Source: Spirosoma arboris
Lineage (GTDB): Bacteria > Bacteroidota > Bacteroidia > Cytophagales > Spirosomataceae
Length of the DNA stretch: 64,000 bases
NCBI RefSeq assembly: GCF_009754945.1
Contig: NZ_WPIN01000029.1
Span: forward strand, 1 to 64,000
Reading direction: 5' to 3'
Shown here: positions 25,312 through 34,810 of the stretch, one piece after another
Layout of the letters: every line of letters begins with the position of its first letter
How positions within the stretch are numbered: position 1 is the stretch's first letter
The notes under the pieces: generated by a model
What the model was told of the DNA's origin: nothing
The model's input: only the letters and a program-made list of their open reading frames with translations
Databases searched by the model: none
Program-made: the position numbers and the translations under genes

Positions 25312-27945
25312 TTATAACCCACTAATAATACGGGCGTACACATTGTTGGACAAATTGCCGTCGTAAGTCATTGTCAAATCATCCTTCACATTCACCGTGA
25401 TGTTAGCCGCACTGCCCGAATTAGCCGTTGTTCGGGTAATGCTGAACCCTAAACTAGCCTCTCGACCCGCACCAATGAACACGCCACCATTCATCGTCAG
25501 CGTTAGTTGTCGATCCGATACATTATTAGTCTGAGTCCAGTGAGTATTATCGACTGGTACCAGGTTGCCTGAACCTCCCGACACACTAGTACTGACGAGC
25601 GCGGGAGCAAACGCAAGCGTGTAACCTATGGGGGCTGTCACGGTGATGGTTACATTCCCCGAGGAAGTAGGCAGTCCTCCTACTTCAAATATATTCACAA
25701 TGAAATTATTGACCGTCCCTACCTTGGCAAAGTTGGCCTGGGGTAGATCAAGCGTAAGGGTTAAATCGGCACCCGTAACAGGAATACTGGCGGTGGCAGT
25801 ACAACCAGCAGGATTGGTAAGGGTGACCGAATAGACGCCACTTGCCGTAACGGAGATGACTGGCGTAGTTTCGCCGGTAGACCAAATCAGTATACCCGAA
25901 CCTGTTGCAGACAAACTGGCCGTTGGACTGGCTTGTGTTAATGTGGCACTGGTAGGACTCACACTCAAGGTAGGCGCAGTCAGGCAATTGATAGTCACCG
26001 TCGCCGTTCCACTGACCGTACCCTGACCACAACTATTGGCTACATTCCCAAGGGTATAAGTTGTACTTACGCCTGGGCTCACTGTGAAATTAAAGGGGGA
26101 TGCCGCAATACCCGAAAAGGTAATTGGTGGACCATTACTGCCATTTACCGTTAAGGAGTAGGGGGCCGTACCGGTTAGGCTGACCGAGAGTGTAGTTGTT
26201 TGCCCTGTTGAAATGGAAGTTGCACCACTTAGGCTGGCAATTGGTGCAATACATGGTTGATTGACAATTAGTGTATACTCCTCAGTTTCTCCATAGTCAT
26301 AAATTCCGCATGGATCGGAGGGAATAGCATTGTAAGCACTAATAACACGCATCGTAATTGCACTGGCTGTGGTGCTTAGTGGAATGGCCAGACTGCCCGA
26401 AAACGTACTCACTATATTGGACTCTGGCGTTTGATATAACAGTTCACTGTCGTCAAACGAACCGTTATTATCCAGATCAACCCAAATAGCACCTCCCATG
26501 GGAAATGTAGCTGTTCCTTTGGTTACGGTAAAAGTTGCCGATTGCCCAGCCGTAACAGTCCCACTAACAGCGGTAAATGACGTAAAAGAACCATTGGGAC
26601 TTGGTGAGCAGCCTGAATTCTGACTTAGATCTGTTCCATTAACGGCCACGCCTGTTATAGTAATATTATATTGACAGCCATCATTTGTAAAAGTAGGAAT
26701 GCAATTTGGTGCTATAGCGGTAGCTGTAGGGCTAATGCTAGCATCTGTCGAATTGGAAGCCTTAATTCGATAGTAATAGGTAGTTTGGGGTGTAAAGAAT
26801 GCATCTGTAAATGTCTTTACATCAGGACCAACACCACCTATTGGTAGAAATCCCGTTGTAGGGTTGGTAGAGCGTTCGATGAAATACCCCATTTCAGTAC
26901 TGGAATTATCCTGCCAGGTAATAACCACACCACCTCTACTCATTGTGGCAACTACAGCTGAAGGAGCAGCCATGACTGTTGAGGGCGCATCGAGCGTATA
27001 AGATGTGTGAGTTTGGCGTAAGGCCAGCCCTGCCTGGATACGGTCGTACTGCCCAGGGGTGAAATCATGGCTGCATGGAAAATAATAGGACATAATATTG
27101 GTAGGCGAAGGCTGATACTTATTGCCTTGACCATCAACAAACGAACACGTATAGGTAGCCGGGCATCCAGATACACAGGCATCGGTTGCCTTTGTAAAGG
27201 CTGCGTAGGGGTCGGCAGGTGTATCACAGACCCTATCGCCTGCAGTGGTGCAATTGGCTCCAGCTCCACGTGTCACTAATTCATAGCCGTAAGCTGACTC
27301 AAAGGTGTGTAGCAGATTAAATGTATGACCTAGCTCATGCGGTACCAGTCGATTACCCATATCAAGATCATCACCTTCATCCAGAATAATAGTACGGGTA
27401 GACGCTACATTATCAGCGGGGAATTGGGCATAACCGCCCAAACCAGCATTGTTGAATGCGTGAACATAATACTGGTTCAAGGCATTATTCACATCGTACG
27501 GAGCTACCGTACGATCATCCGTATTTTGCAGATACTGATTATACAACCTGGTATTGTCTATATAATCAGGAGTAGTACCAGCGAAATAAAATTGGATACC
27601 ACTTCCATTCTGGAGATAATACTTGTTGGTGAGCGCCAATACATTGTTGAGACTGGCCATCGAATAGCCACCTGTGCCATCCGATTTGCGGATAATATGC
27701 GGCCTGATTGGGACATACGTAATCGTAGACGTAAAGCCAGGGGCTTTTAAGCTAAGTGCTTTGGCTGCTGCAACTTCCAGAGCCTGCCGATCGGCAGGCG
27801 ATATGCTTTCTGTGCCACATTGGGCGCCATGCCGCTCAATTGATTGAGCAGATACTGCTCGTGGCAAAGCGAACGCCAAACCAATAAGCAGATACAGAAA
27901 TAGTCTAGCTGAATAGCTAGACTGCGTTGGGTAAATAACAGACAT
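25312..27945 (-). CDS. Secreted M43-type zinc metalloprotease with fibronectin III, GEVED and Ig-like domains
   Basis: 877 residues. A signal peptide (LFLYLLIGLAFALPRAVSAQ) precedes a catalytic domain with HELGHTFNLLH (His203, Glu204, His207, His213), the HExxHxxGxxH zinc motif of pappalysin-like proteases, followed by the NIMSYYFPC Met-turn. Next come a fibronectin III-like domain (about 305-385), a GEVED domain (about 400-540; GGAIWVDLDNNGSFDDSELL, YGETEEYTL), two Ig-like repeats and a C-terminal DUF11/CARDB-like domain. The end, NVKDDLTMTYDGNLSNN, is not a classic type IX sorting domain. It should be an exported or surface protease. Upstream, 27946-28248 shows nothing beyond AT-rich promoter sequence. 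Confidence 0.9.
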   Translation of the reverse strand: MSVIYPTQSSYSARLFLYLLIGLAFALPRAVSAQSIERHGAQCGTESISPADRQALEVAAAKALSLKAPGFTSTITYVPIRPHIIRKSDGTGGYSMASLNNVLALTNKYYLQNGSGIQFYFAGTTPDYIDNTRLYNQYLQNTDDRTVAPYDVNNALNQYYVHAFNNAGLGGYAQFPADNVASTRTIILDEGDDLDMGNRLVPHELGHTFNLLHTFESAYGYELVTRGAGANCTTAGDRVCDTPADPYAAFTKATDACVSGCPATYTCSFVDGQGNKYQPSPTNIMSYYFPCSHDFTPGQYDRIQAGLALRQTHTSYTLDAPSTVMAAPSAVVATMSRGGVVITWQDNSSTEMGYFIERSTNPTTGFLPIGGVGPDVKTFTDAFFTPQTTYYYRIKASNSTDASISPTATAIAPNCIPTFTNDGCQYNITITGVAVNGTDLSQNSGCSPSPNGSFTSFTAVSGTVTAGQSATFTVTKGTATFPMGGAIWVDLDNNGSFDDSELLYQTPESNIVSTFSGSLAIPLSTTASAITMRVISAYNAIPSDPCGIYDYGETEEYTLIVNQPCIAPIASLSGATSISTGQTTTLSVSLTGTAPYSLTVNGSNGPPITFSGIAASPFNFTVSPGVSTTYTLGNVANSCGQGTVSGTATVTINCLTAPTLSVSPTSATLTQASPTASLSATGSGILIWSTGETTPVISVTASGVYSVTLTNPAGCTATASIPVTGADLTLTLDLPQANFAKVGTVNNFIVNIFEVGGLPTSSGNVTITVTAPIGYTLAFAPALVSTSVSGGSGNLVPVDNTHWTQTNNVSDRQLTLTMNGGVFIGAGREASLGFSITRTTANSGSAANITVNVKDDLTMTYDGNLSNNVYARIISGL

Positions 27946-28248
27946 AGATTAAGAGGGCTAAGTTTTGCGTCCTGAAAATACGTACATATATTCAGTAAAT
28001 TAGTTCTTGCTTTACTGAGTGGTTAATTCGTAGTTAAAAGGCACAGGACTAATCTGGCAGAAAAGTGTAAACTGCGAGTCAGATCAGAGAAATCGGTGCG
28101 TAGTTAAGAGTGCGAATCCTGATCAAATGAAAAGAGAAGGCCAGGCTTAAATCTATTATGTTGTAAAAACTGATAAAATGAAAACAAAAATGATTAATAA
28201 ATTGTATTTATAGTAACATTTGTTTTCCATTTCGTCTATATTAGGCGC

Positions 28249-28530
28249 ATGAAAACAGCGCTACTACCACCCTCCGACCGACAAATTCATATCACCATTG
28301 AGGCCATTAAGAATCGCCTGAAACACCCAGCCATGAACAAGCCTGCAAACCGAGCGCTGAAAGAGGGCTATTCGGAAATGATTAACATTCTAAAAGAACG
28401 ACGCGAGACGTATACTGGCATTAATCGACTCTGTGCGCTAAGAGCTCAGGCTATTGCCATGCTGGGGGTAGACTACATTGTCGGCCATTGCAGCGATCGG
28501 TCGCTATTAGATTTGCCAATAAAAGAATAA
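28249..28530 (+). CDS. Hypothetical protein (93 aa), probably frameshifted near its end
   Basis: A soluble, mostly helical 93-residue protein: ITIEAIKNRLKHPAMNKPA, REL-type helices KEGYSEMINILKERRETY, and INRLCALRAQAIAMLG. The frame ends SLLDLPIKE-stop, but a strong coiled-coil reading, KNKRRKQEQAQLKQMLQQLL, follows in the next frame to a stop at 28594. Removing one A from the AAAA run at 28521-28524 joins them into a 115-residue protein. No family recognised. Confidence 0.55.
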   Translation: MKTALLPPSDRQIHITIEAIKNRLKHPAMNKPANRALKEGYSEMINILKERRETYTGINRLCALRAQAIAMLGVDYIVGHCSDRSLLDLPIKE

Positions 28531-28594
28531 ACGCCGGAAGCAGGAGCAGGCTCAATTGAAGCAGATGTTGCAGCAGCTATTGAATTATATATAA
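28525..28594 (+). other. Displaced C-terminal coding sequence of the 28249 gene
   Basis: In the frame shifted by one base from the gene at 28249, these bases encode a Lys/Gln-rich amphipathic helix ending LLNYI-stop. It has no start of its own, so it is best read as the original C-terminus. Confidence 0.45.
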
Positions 28595-28652
28595 TGCTTG
28601 TTGCTCATTGGTGTACGTGGGCTCATGCTCATTTACGGTATAGAAAAATATA

Positions 28653-28721
28653 AATGCCGACCCGGATCGAGTCGGCATTGTTTGCAAAATCAGCCGATAC
28701 CTAAACAGGTGACGACTATAG
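28653..28721 (+). repeat. Dispersed hairpin element, copy 2 (degenerate)
   Basis: AATGCCGAC (28653-28661) pairs with GTCGGCATT (28671-28679). It is followed at 28691-28721 by a weakened form of the second stem with CCTAAACAG in place of the CCTAAGCAG loop seen in copy 3. Lies between the hypothetical gene and a convergent secreted-protein gene. Confidence 0.6.
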
Positions 28722-28777
28722 AAATCAGGCACTAATTAAAATGACCCCTCCCAGATTGGTAGTAGAGAGTCAACAGG

Positions 28778-29284
28778 TTAAAAGGTATCTACTCGTTGGG
28801 GGTCTTTTTGTACTTTATAACGAATAACCCCGTGTAAGACAGGCCTTAATTTATGAGCCAGTCCGTCCAAATACATGAAACCCGCTTTGGCTAAAGTGCT
28901 TTTCCCTGTATGATAGCGAATGGGAGTTATGTTACGCTCACTCGATCCGCTACTGTCTATTTCAGAAGAGAGATGCATTCGGCCAGTTAATTTGACCAGA
29001 CCACCTATGACGGAAACTTGACCCATGAAAAAAGCCCCCTGACTGCTTAGCGATGGATTTCCTTTCGTACTAATCAACATCCCATCGCTGGCGAGCGAAA
29101 ATAATATGGAATGTTCAGTCAAGACTTGACTAATAGCCTGGTAAGCCTGCTTATCGGCCAGGTCTGTGGTAATGAAAATTACATTGGCATCCTCAAAAGG
29201 AAGTGGCTGACCCATGGAGGGGGTAAGAGAGAAACTGGTTAGGATTAGCCAGTAACCGAGCTGACTGCGTAGGGTGTTTTTCAT
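28778..29284 (-). CDS. Secreted protein of unknown function (168 aa)
   Basis: From the ATG at 29284 the protein starts MKNTLRSQLGYWLILTSFSL and is cut after a PSMGQ-like site, a signal peptide; the in-frame ATG at 29359 would bury this behind 25 polar residues. The mature part (ANVIFITTDLADKQAYQAIS, TEHSILFSLASDGMLISTKG, VIGGLVKLTGRMHL) is alpha/beta, with the strand-rich look of a periplasmic domain. No family recognised. The 380 bases upstream (29360-29741) hold nothing I can identify. Confidence 0.6.
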   Translation of the reverse strand: MKNTLRSQLGYWLILTSFSLTPSMGQPLPFEDANVIFITTDLADKQAYQAISQVLTEHSILFSLASDGMLISTKGNPSLSSQGAFFMGQVSVIGGLVKLTGRMHLSSEIDSSGSSERNITPIRYHTGKSTLAKAGFMYLDGLAHKLRPVLHGVIRYKVQKDPQRVDTF

Positions 29285-29741
29285 TGCTTGCTTATGGATT
29301 AGGTTGATTTGCCTATACACGCAACTAACAGACAGCCTTTCTTGTGGACAGTTCTCCATTTCAGAAACAGAAAAATCGCCAAAGTGCAGGCTAAACTATC
29401 TATTGTATTACGTGTAGCCAATTTCGCATACAATATACTTACAGTCAAATAGTTATAGCAATAAAATGTAAAAATAAATCTATTGGAATGCCAATGGCGC
29501 GACTAAGTATAACTAGCCGCTGTCACCCTGCCCAGAACTATCCTGAAGCCTAAGAATGAGATAGTAAAAGCAGGCCGTGTCGCTTTCAAGGATTCAGGGC
29601 AAAACGACTTCTGGTAGATAATTAGTTGCATTGTTCGATGAGGTAATCACATTCCGATTCAATGCTCTATGTTTCTGTAATTCAGTTGATTAGTTGAGTA
29701 CTTGAGTAGGTATGCAATTGCCGTAGTCCATCTGCAACTAG

Positions 29742-30521
29742 CTAATAAGCTTCATATTCGTAAATAAACTCGTATCCTCCGTTGCGTTGGGTGACTTTGA
29801 CTAATAAACCATTGGAATCGTATGTATTGATTTCGCTGTCATTCAGTACATTATTTTTGCTGAATGTCTTCCAGTCAGGATCAAGATAATAGCCAAATAA
29901 GAACCTGTAGAACGGATTTGGTTTATCATCGTATTGATACGTGGCTACAGAGTTACTTTTATCGTAGGTCGTGGTCTGGGTTCTTATTCTCACTTTTTGT
30001 TGCACAATATTACCTCCCTGATAGGTATACTCTTGAATAGTTGAATCCCTTGCCATACCTAATCGGCCAGACAGGGATAACATTCGAATGGGGACGGGGT
30101 CCGTCGAGTTACTATAGGTCAAGTGATCTTCCTGGGTTAAGGATTCATAACCGGGAACGGATATGTAGGCGTACTTAGCGGAGAGCCGGCCAGTTGTATC
30201 GAAATAAAGTATGTATTTATTACTACCCGTGTTTGTGGTTGCTTTAATTACCCTTCCTTTTTGGTCATAATCGTAAAGAAATCCAACCGTCACAGGAGCA
30301 GGTATACCATCTGTCGTATGACTGACAGCCGAGTCTATCCAGCCGTTACGGTTATAGGTATAGATGGTTTCGACGGGAAGGGAGCCAGACTTAGGATAGA
30401 ATTTAGTTACCTTTTTAATTCGAAACTTCTGCTGAACTACTGGATTATCAGGCCGTTGGCAGGCAAAAAACAACACAGGAATGCTGAAAAAGCAAATCCA
30501 GATAGACAACTTAAGCTTCAT
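29742..30521 (-). CDS. YD-repeat-like lipoprotein (DUF4595-like)
   Basis: 259 residues with a lipoprotein signal ending LFFAC (Cys21). The mature protein has YD-like motifs (IYTYNRNGWI, LYDYDQKGRVI, YFDTTGRLS, TYDSNGLLV) and the shared YQYDDKPNPFYRF and FSKNNV segment found in the 24291 lipoprotein. A paralogue, about 5 kb away on the other strand. Outer membrane location is likely; role unknown. Confidence 0.8.
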   Translation of the reverse strand: MKLKLSIWICFFSIPVLFFACQRPDNPVVQQKFRIKKVTKFYPKSGSLPVETIYTYNRNGWIDSAVSHTTDGIPAPVTVGFLYDYDQKGRVIKATTNTGSNKYILYFDTTGRLSAKYAYISVPGYESLTQEDHLTYSNSTDPVPIRMLSLSGRLGMARDSTIQEYTYQGGNIVQQKVRIRTQTTTYDKSNSVATYQYDDKPNPFYRFLFGYYLDPDWKTFSKNNVLNDSEINTYDSNGLLVKVTQRNGGYEFIYEYEAY

Positions 30522-30756
30522 TATAGAAAAGATGATTGGAAAGCATCTGTTTCTGATAGATCGGCGAAGTAAAAAAAAGGTAAGTCTATTGGGTAGAATA
30601 ATTCATACTCCTGTTCCACGGTCAGTTAATAGTTGGGCAGATTGCGGCTATACAGGGTTAATTTTTACTTAGGATGCTTTCTTTTAAAGGCTGGGTAATG
30701 GACAGGGAATCAGAATAAGTAGACTACATAAATGAGGTCGCTCTCAAATCAGTCAA

Positions 30757-32907
30757 TCACGAAGAGATAACAACTGGTTTAGTTATGGGTAGCTCAATTC
30801 TAAACTCGGTTCCCTCTCCTTGATGACTGTCCACCAGCAGGGTACCACCATGACCCTTCGTAATAATATCATAGCTTAGAGATAAGCCTAGCCCGGTTCC
30901 CTCCCCGGTAGGCTTAGTGGTGAAAAAAGGCTGAAAGATCTTCGCCTTCACCGACTTTGGAATACCCGTACCGTTGTCCCGTACTCGGATGATCTCCTGC
31001 CCTGACACCTGGCTTGTGCTAACCCAAACTGTCGGTTTATAATCCGCATTATGGTTTTGGCTGGCTCGCTGCGCAACCGCATAAAAGGCATTGTTGTACA
31101 GATTTAGCAATACCCGTCCAATCTCCTGGGGAGCCACTTCGACAGGCTCCAACGCCGGATCAAACTCAGTGATCAACTCGCAATTGAAACCAACCTTGTC
31201 CTTGGCTTTTAGACCATAATAAGCAATCTGGAAGTACTCATCGGCTAAGGCATTCAGATCGGTAGGTCGTTTCTCGCCCGATTCTGTACGACTGTGCTCC
31301 AGCATACCTTTGACGATGCTACTGGCTCGATTGCCGTGATGGTTTATTTTTTGGAGATTGCTGGTGAGGTCATCGGCAATGGCCATCACTTCATCGGTGT
31401 TACCCGCCTGAGCTTCTTGCTTTAATTCGTCAATGAGTTCGGTAGACACCTCCGAGAAGTTATTGACGAAGTTGAGCGGATTTTGAATCTCATGGGCAAT
31501 GCCCGCTGTCAACTCGCCTAAGCTGGCCAGTTTTTCCTTCTGGATGAGTTGAGTTTGAGACGCTTTGAGTTCGGCGGTACGGGCTTCTACCTGCGCTTCG
31601 AGCCGTTCATTCTGCGTGGCTAAAAGCTGATTTTTTTCTTCCGTTACCTGCAAAACGGCGGTGGCCTGTTGTTGAATTTCCGTCAACGTTTCTTTGAAGC
31701 GAAGCGCAATATAGACCAGAAAAGCTACCGGTAACGACAGAGCAATGCCGGTAAAGTTTAAATAGAAATCGAAGTCAGTTTTCCTGAATACCGAAATAGC
31801 GTAGAGAATCGAAAACACATTTGAGCTGATCAGGCCTGAAACAATAGCCCACTGCGCGCCTTTTAGTCGCTTCCAGTAATAAATTATCAGAGAAACGTAA
31901 AAGAGTTGTTGCAGGATATTGGCAATAGAAATAACCGTATCACCGCCTACCTGATCGCCAATAACCGTTGCTGAGAACGCGATTAGAATACTGATACTAA
32001 GCCACTGATACTTAATTCGGTAGCCGAATAAATTCAGTGAAACCATAATTGCAAAGAAAAGAGTCTGCCACAGACAAAAATGCATAACGAATCGACTTCC
32101 ATAATACACGGCAAACGAAGGATCGCTGATGGCTGTGAATCGGCATAAATTAGAAATAGCGCCAAACGTCCAAAGAATTGCCAATAGTCTGATCGTTTTT
32201 TTTTCGTAAAGATTTTGTCCGGAAAGCAGCCAAAAAAATAAGGTTATGAACACAGATACCGAACTCCAGAGTGTAATATAGGCTGCGTATTTACTCGTTT
32301 TTTTGATTAACGCATTCGTGTAGGCCGATTTCGTTAACTGAAGACAATTTGCCAGACTGCCCTCAACTTGTGACTTTAGTCTTTTTTGAAAAAAATAAGG
32401 TAAGGGACAGGTATAATCGACTATATGCAAGGCAATCAAATACTCTTTGCCCGCTTCAATTGGTATGTCAATCGGTGGTTGATAGGGGAATCTGTTCTCA
32501 GTATAGGGCGCACCTTCGCTGCCTGTCCGACCAAAGGAGGCCACCAACTGACCATTTATATAGACCTCTGTGGCCGCCCAGGTGCCGTTTTGTAACCCCA
32601 TCGACATCCGATTGAACGATGAATCGAGCCGGATCTTCAGCCGGAACCAGCCCTCGACCCGTCCGTTTTGATCGGCATCATCGACCGACAAATCACTCGG
32701 CTTTCGCCCAACCCAGGCCGTTGCATCGACAGCCTGTCCGGCCCAGGCCGGATTATGCCCCGAATGATAGACCCAGCCTGATTCAGTCGCGAGCGGGATC
32801 TGGTGATTGGGTGAAAACATGCTCGTGCCGAGTTTCAGTGTCGTGTCCTGCGCGCGCACAGCCGCCAGGCTTACATACAGTATGAGGAAGAGCAAACCTA
32901 ATTTCAT
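30757..32907 (-). CDS. Sensor histidine kinase with 7TM-type sensor and periplasmic jelly-roll domain
   Basis: 716 residues. Signal peptide, then a periplasmic beta-sandwich (residues about 25-180; GWFRLKIRLD, ATEVYINGQLVASFGRTG, EYLIALHIVDY) like the 7TMR-DISM extracellular domains, seven hydrophobic helices (about 200-395), a coiled coil, the H-box AHEIQNPLNFVNNFSE with His472, and the ATPase domain (NLYNNAFYAV, DNGTGIP, GEGTGLGLSLSYDI). No receiver domain, and no response regulator nearby. The H-box type is very common in Spirosoma-like genomes. Signal unknown. Confidence 0.92.
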   Translation of the reverse strand: MKLGLLFLILYVSLAAVRAQDTTLKLGTSMFSPNHQIPLATESGWVYHSGHNPAWAGQAVDATAWVGRKPSDLSVDDADQNGRVEGWFRLKIRLDSSFNRMSMGLQNGTWAATEVYINGQLVASFGRTGSEGAPYTENRFPYQPPIDIPIEAGKEYLIALHIVDYTCPLPYFFQKRLKSQVEGSLANCLQLTKSAYTNALIKKTSKYAAYITLWSSVSVFITLFFWLLSGQNLYEKKTIRLLAILWTFGAISNLCRFTAISDPSFAVYYGSRFVMHFCLWQTLFFAIMVSLNLFGYRIKYQWLSISILIAFSATVIGDQVGGDTVISIANILQQLFYVSLIIYYWKRLKGAQWAIVSGLISSNVFSILYAISVFRKTDFDFYLNFTGIALSLPVAFLVYIALRFKETLTEIQQQATAVLQVTEEKNQLLATQNERLEAQVEARTAELKASQTQLIQKEKLASLGELTAGIAHEIQNPLNFVNNFSEVSTELIDELKQEAQAGNTDEVMAIADDLTSNLQKINHHGNRASSIVKGMLEHSRTESGEKRPTDLNALADEYFQIAYYGLKAKDKVGFNCELITEFDPALEPVEVAPQEIGRVLLNLYNNAFYAVAQRASQNHNADYKPTVWVSTSQVSGQEIIRVRDNGTGIPKSVKAKIFQPFFTTKPTGEGTGLGLSLSYDIITKGHGGTLLVDSHQGEGTEFRIELPITKPVVISS

Positions 32908-32946
32908 CGGCCAGGCTATTTACGTGTGCTGAAACGGTACGGTAGT

Positions 32947-33657
32947 TTAGCTACCTGATGCTGAATCGTGAGCATTCGGATTCCACAGGGGAATCGTCTT
33001 GGTGTCAAGCATAATTTCACGGCCCAGCCATCCAGTGAGCAGCGACACATCCAACTTTTCCGAAAAATCGAGGGGTGCATAGCTGTTGTCGACATACGCC
33101 TGAGTAAGTAAGCCAAGGGCTTTGTAGGTATGCGCCACTAATTGGCTACAGAAAAAAGTATTATCCGTAACCGGCAGATTCTTGAACCGACCGATTATGA
33201 AGTTCATCATTTCTTCCATGCCTGGGCCGCCTTCTTGCGGAAAATTGGCTGAATGAGTTTCCTTAATAACTGCCTCTAGGATGGCTATCTGGTGTTGTGT
33301 AATTGGCTGGGGCAGATACAGTTTCCGGGCAGCTACGTCGCTGTCATATTTCACCGATGTGTTGTAGACGATCCGGTCATACAGTCGGGTTAGTTGAGGC
33401 CCCTGTTTGGAAACGTTCAGGATTACGTCGTCAATGGGGTCCTGTGTATTACTTTCCCACAGTAGTCGGGTTTCTGGGTGAATGCCCGGAAGGTTCAGGT
33501 CGCCCGCTACAACGACAATGGCACTGTGAGACCAATTGGCACCTTCGACGGTTTCAACTGCCAAGCTACTGGCGTGCAGCCCGTGCATCAGGAGGATGTC
33601 AAATGTCTGGAGAGAATTTAGAAAATCGCTAAATGGGAGTGGTCGTTTGGTAAACAT
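32947..33657 (-). CDS. YiiX/YebB-like permuted papain-fold hydrolase
   Basis: A 236-residue protein with the order His-Glu-Cys of the permuted NlpC/P60 group: NWSHSAIVV (His44), LLWESN (Glu68) and TFFCSQLVAHTYKALGLL (Cys170). YiiX-like enzymes act as amidases or peptidases on lipids or peptides. No signal peptide, so it is cytosolic. The start codon is ATG at 33657. It sits 39 bases upstream of the histidine kinase gene on the same strand and may be co-transcribed with it. Confidence 0.8.
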   Translation of the reverse strand: MFTKRPLPFSDFLNSLQTFDILLMHGLHASSLAVETVEGANWSHSAIVVVAGDLNLPGIHPETRLLWESNTQDPIDDVILNVSKQGPQLTRLYDRIVYNTSVKYDSDVAARKLYLPQPITQHQIAILEAVIKETHSANFPQEGGPGMEEMMNFIIGRFKNLPVTDNTFFCSQLVAHTYKALGLLTQAYVDNSYAPLDFSEKLDVSLLTGWLGREIMLDTKTIPLWNPNAHDSASGS

Positions 33658-33852
33658 ATTCGTTATATAGTTTAAGAGTTGATTACATACTTATTGAAAA
33701 AGTGACCATTGGTAATCGTCCGGCATATCAAAGGTCGGACTCATTGTGAAGAAGCATTGTCACATTTGGGCCAAAGGCTGATACGTTTGGGACAGGGAGT
33801 TTTGCCATTCAGGTAAGTTGCAATGAATTTTTGTCCCCTTCACCAGCATTGG

Positions 33853-34704
33853 TCAGGGCTGCACCAGGAAGGCAGTCGTTGCTGGCTGTTCGTTGATAAC
33901 GACCCGCACATAGTATCGGCCCGGTGTTAGGGCCATCGTTGTTGGCAGTGCAAAACGCCCTAAGCCATCTAACTCCATGCGCGGATTCTGGAATAAGGTT
34001 CGCCCTTGTCCATCATAGAACATGACCGACACGGCTTCGCCTGATTGGCCAGCTACTTCAAATTGTAGACTGGTAACAGTCCCCGGATTGGGGAAGGCTT
34101 TGACGCTCGGCCGAAACTCCACACCCCGGATGGCTACTGAGGGACTGTATACTGGCTGCCCTACGGCGTTGACCCAACTAAGTCGGTAATAGCTGAGACC
34201 AGTGTGTGTGTTGTTGTCCAGGTGCTGACCCTGTGTTCCTGCAGCGGGGCTGGTGGGTAGCCAGTTCACCGGCTCAAAGCCCGCGTTTGAGTCAAACGAC
34301 CGTTCGATAACCATCGACGCATTGCTCAGCTTATTGGCACGTGCCCAGGTAAGCTGTATTTGTCGTTCGTCCTGGCGCACGCCTTGCAACGTAGGTGTTT
34401 GCTGGGCAACCGCGACCATACGACTGGCTTTACAAAATCGACTGGCAACGGTAAGGGCTATACGTCGATCTTGATTGAGGTTTTGCCAATCGGGAATCAG
34501 CATCGCCTGGTAGTAGCCGGGTCGGGTCATGGCCACTAACTGCTCGGCTCGTTGCTTAACACTGGCGACCGAAGAAGTCTGTGACGATGTTGACTGAGCC
34601 CGTAGCGTACCAAGTCCCAATAGAACCCAACTCAGGGCGGCTAAGCTGAACCATTGGTGGCTCCTGCCGGTGGGGAAGCTAATGCATTTACAGGGAGTGG
34701 ACAT
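33853..34704 (-). CDS. Secreted protein with type IX (type A) sorting domain
   Basis: From the ATG at 34704 the protein begins MSTPCKCIS and has a hydrophobic export segment (FSLAALSWVLLGLGTLRAQ). The middle is fibronectin III-like (IQLTWARANKLSNASMVIER, YYRLSWVNAVGQPVYS). The last 75 residues, from KAFPNP to TTAFLVQP, are a type A T9SS C-terminal sorting domain (P-N-P, L.F.V, YDGQGR, PGRYYVRV), so it should cross the outer membrane and be anchored or released there. The catalytic role, if any, is unknown. It lies just downstream of the Hcp-like gene on the same strand. Confidence 0.85.
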   Translation of the reverse strand: MSTPCKCISFPTGRSHQWFSLAALSWVLLGLGTLRAQSTSSQTSSVASVKQRAEQLVAMTRPGYYQAMLIPDWQNLNQDRRIALTVASRFCKASRMVAVAQQTPTLQGVRQDERQIQLTWARANKLSNASMVIERSFDSNAGFEPVNWLPTSPAAGTQGQHLDNNTHTGLSYYRLSWVNAVGQPVYSPSVAIRGVEFRPSVKAFPNPGTVTSLQFEVAGQSGEAVSVMFYDGQGRTLFQNPRMELDGLGRFALPTTMALTPGRYYVRVVINEQPATTAFLVQP

Positions 34705-34810
34705 GGAAAATTCTAAATCTAAGAGTGTGTTAGGAAGGTATGTTTGGCAGTACCGCCGGTGCAACCCGTTGCGTACAAAGTTGACGCAGCTCGCGACCTT
34801 TCTTAATTCC

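Noticed and set aside
27337..27750. 137-codon plus-strand frame opposite the metalloprotease
   Set aside because: Ile/Arg-rich translation produced by the complementary strand of the protease domain.
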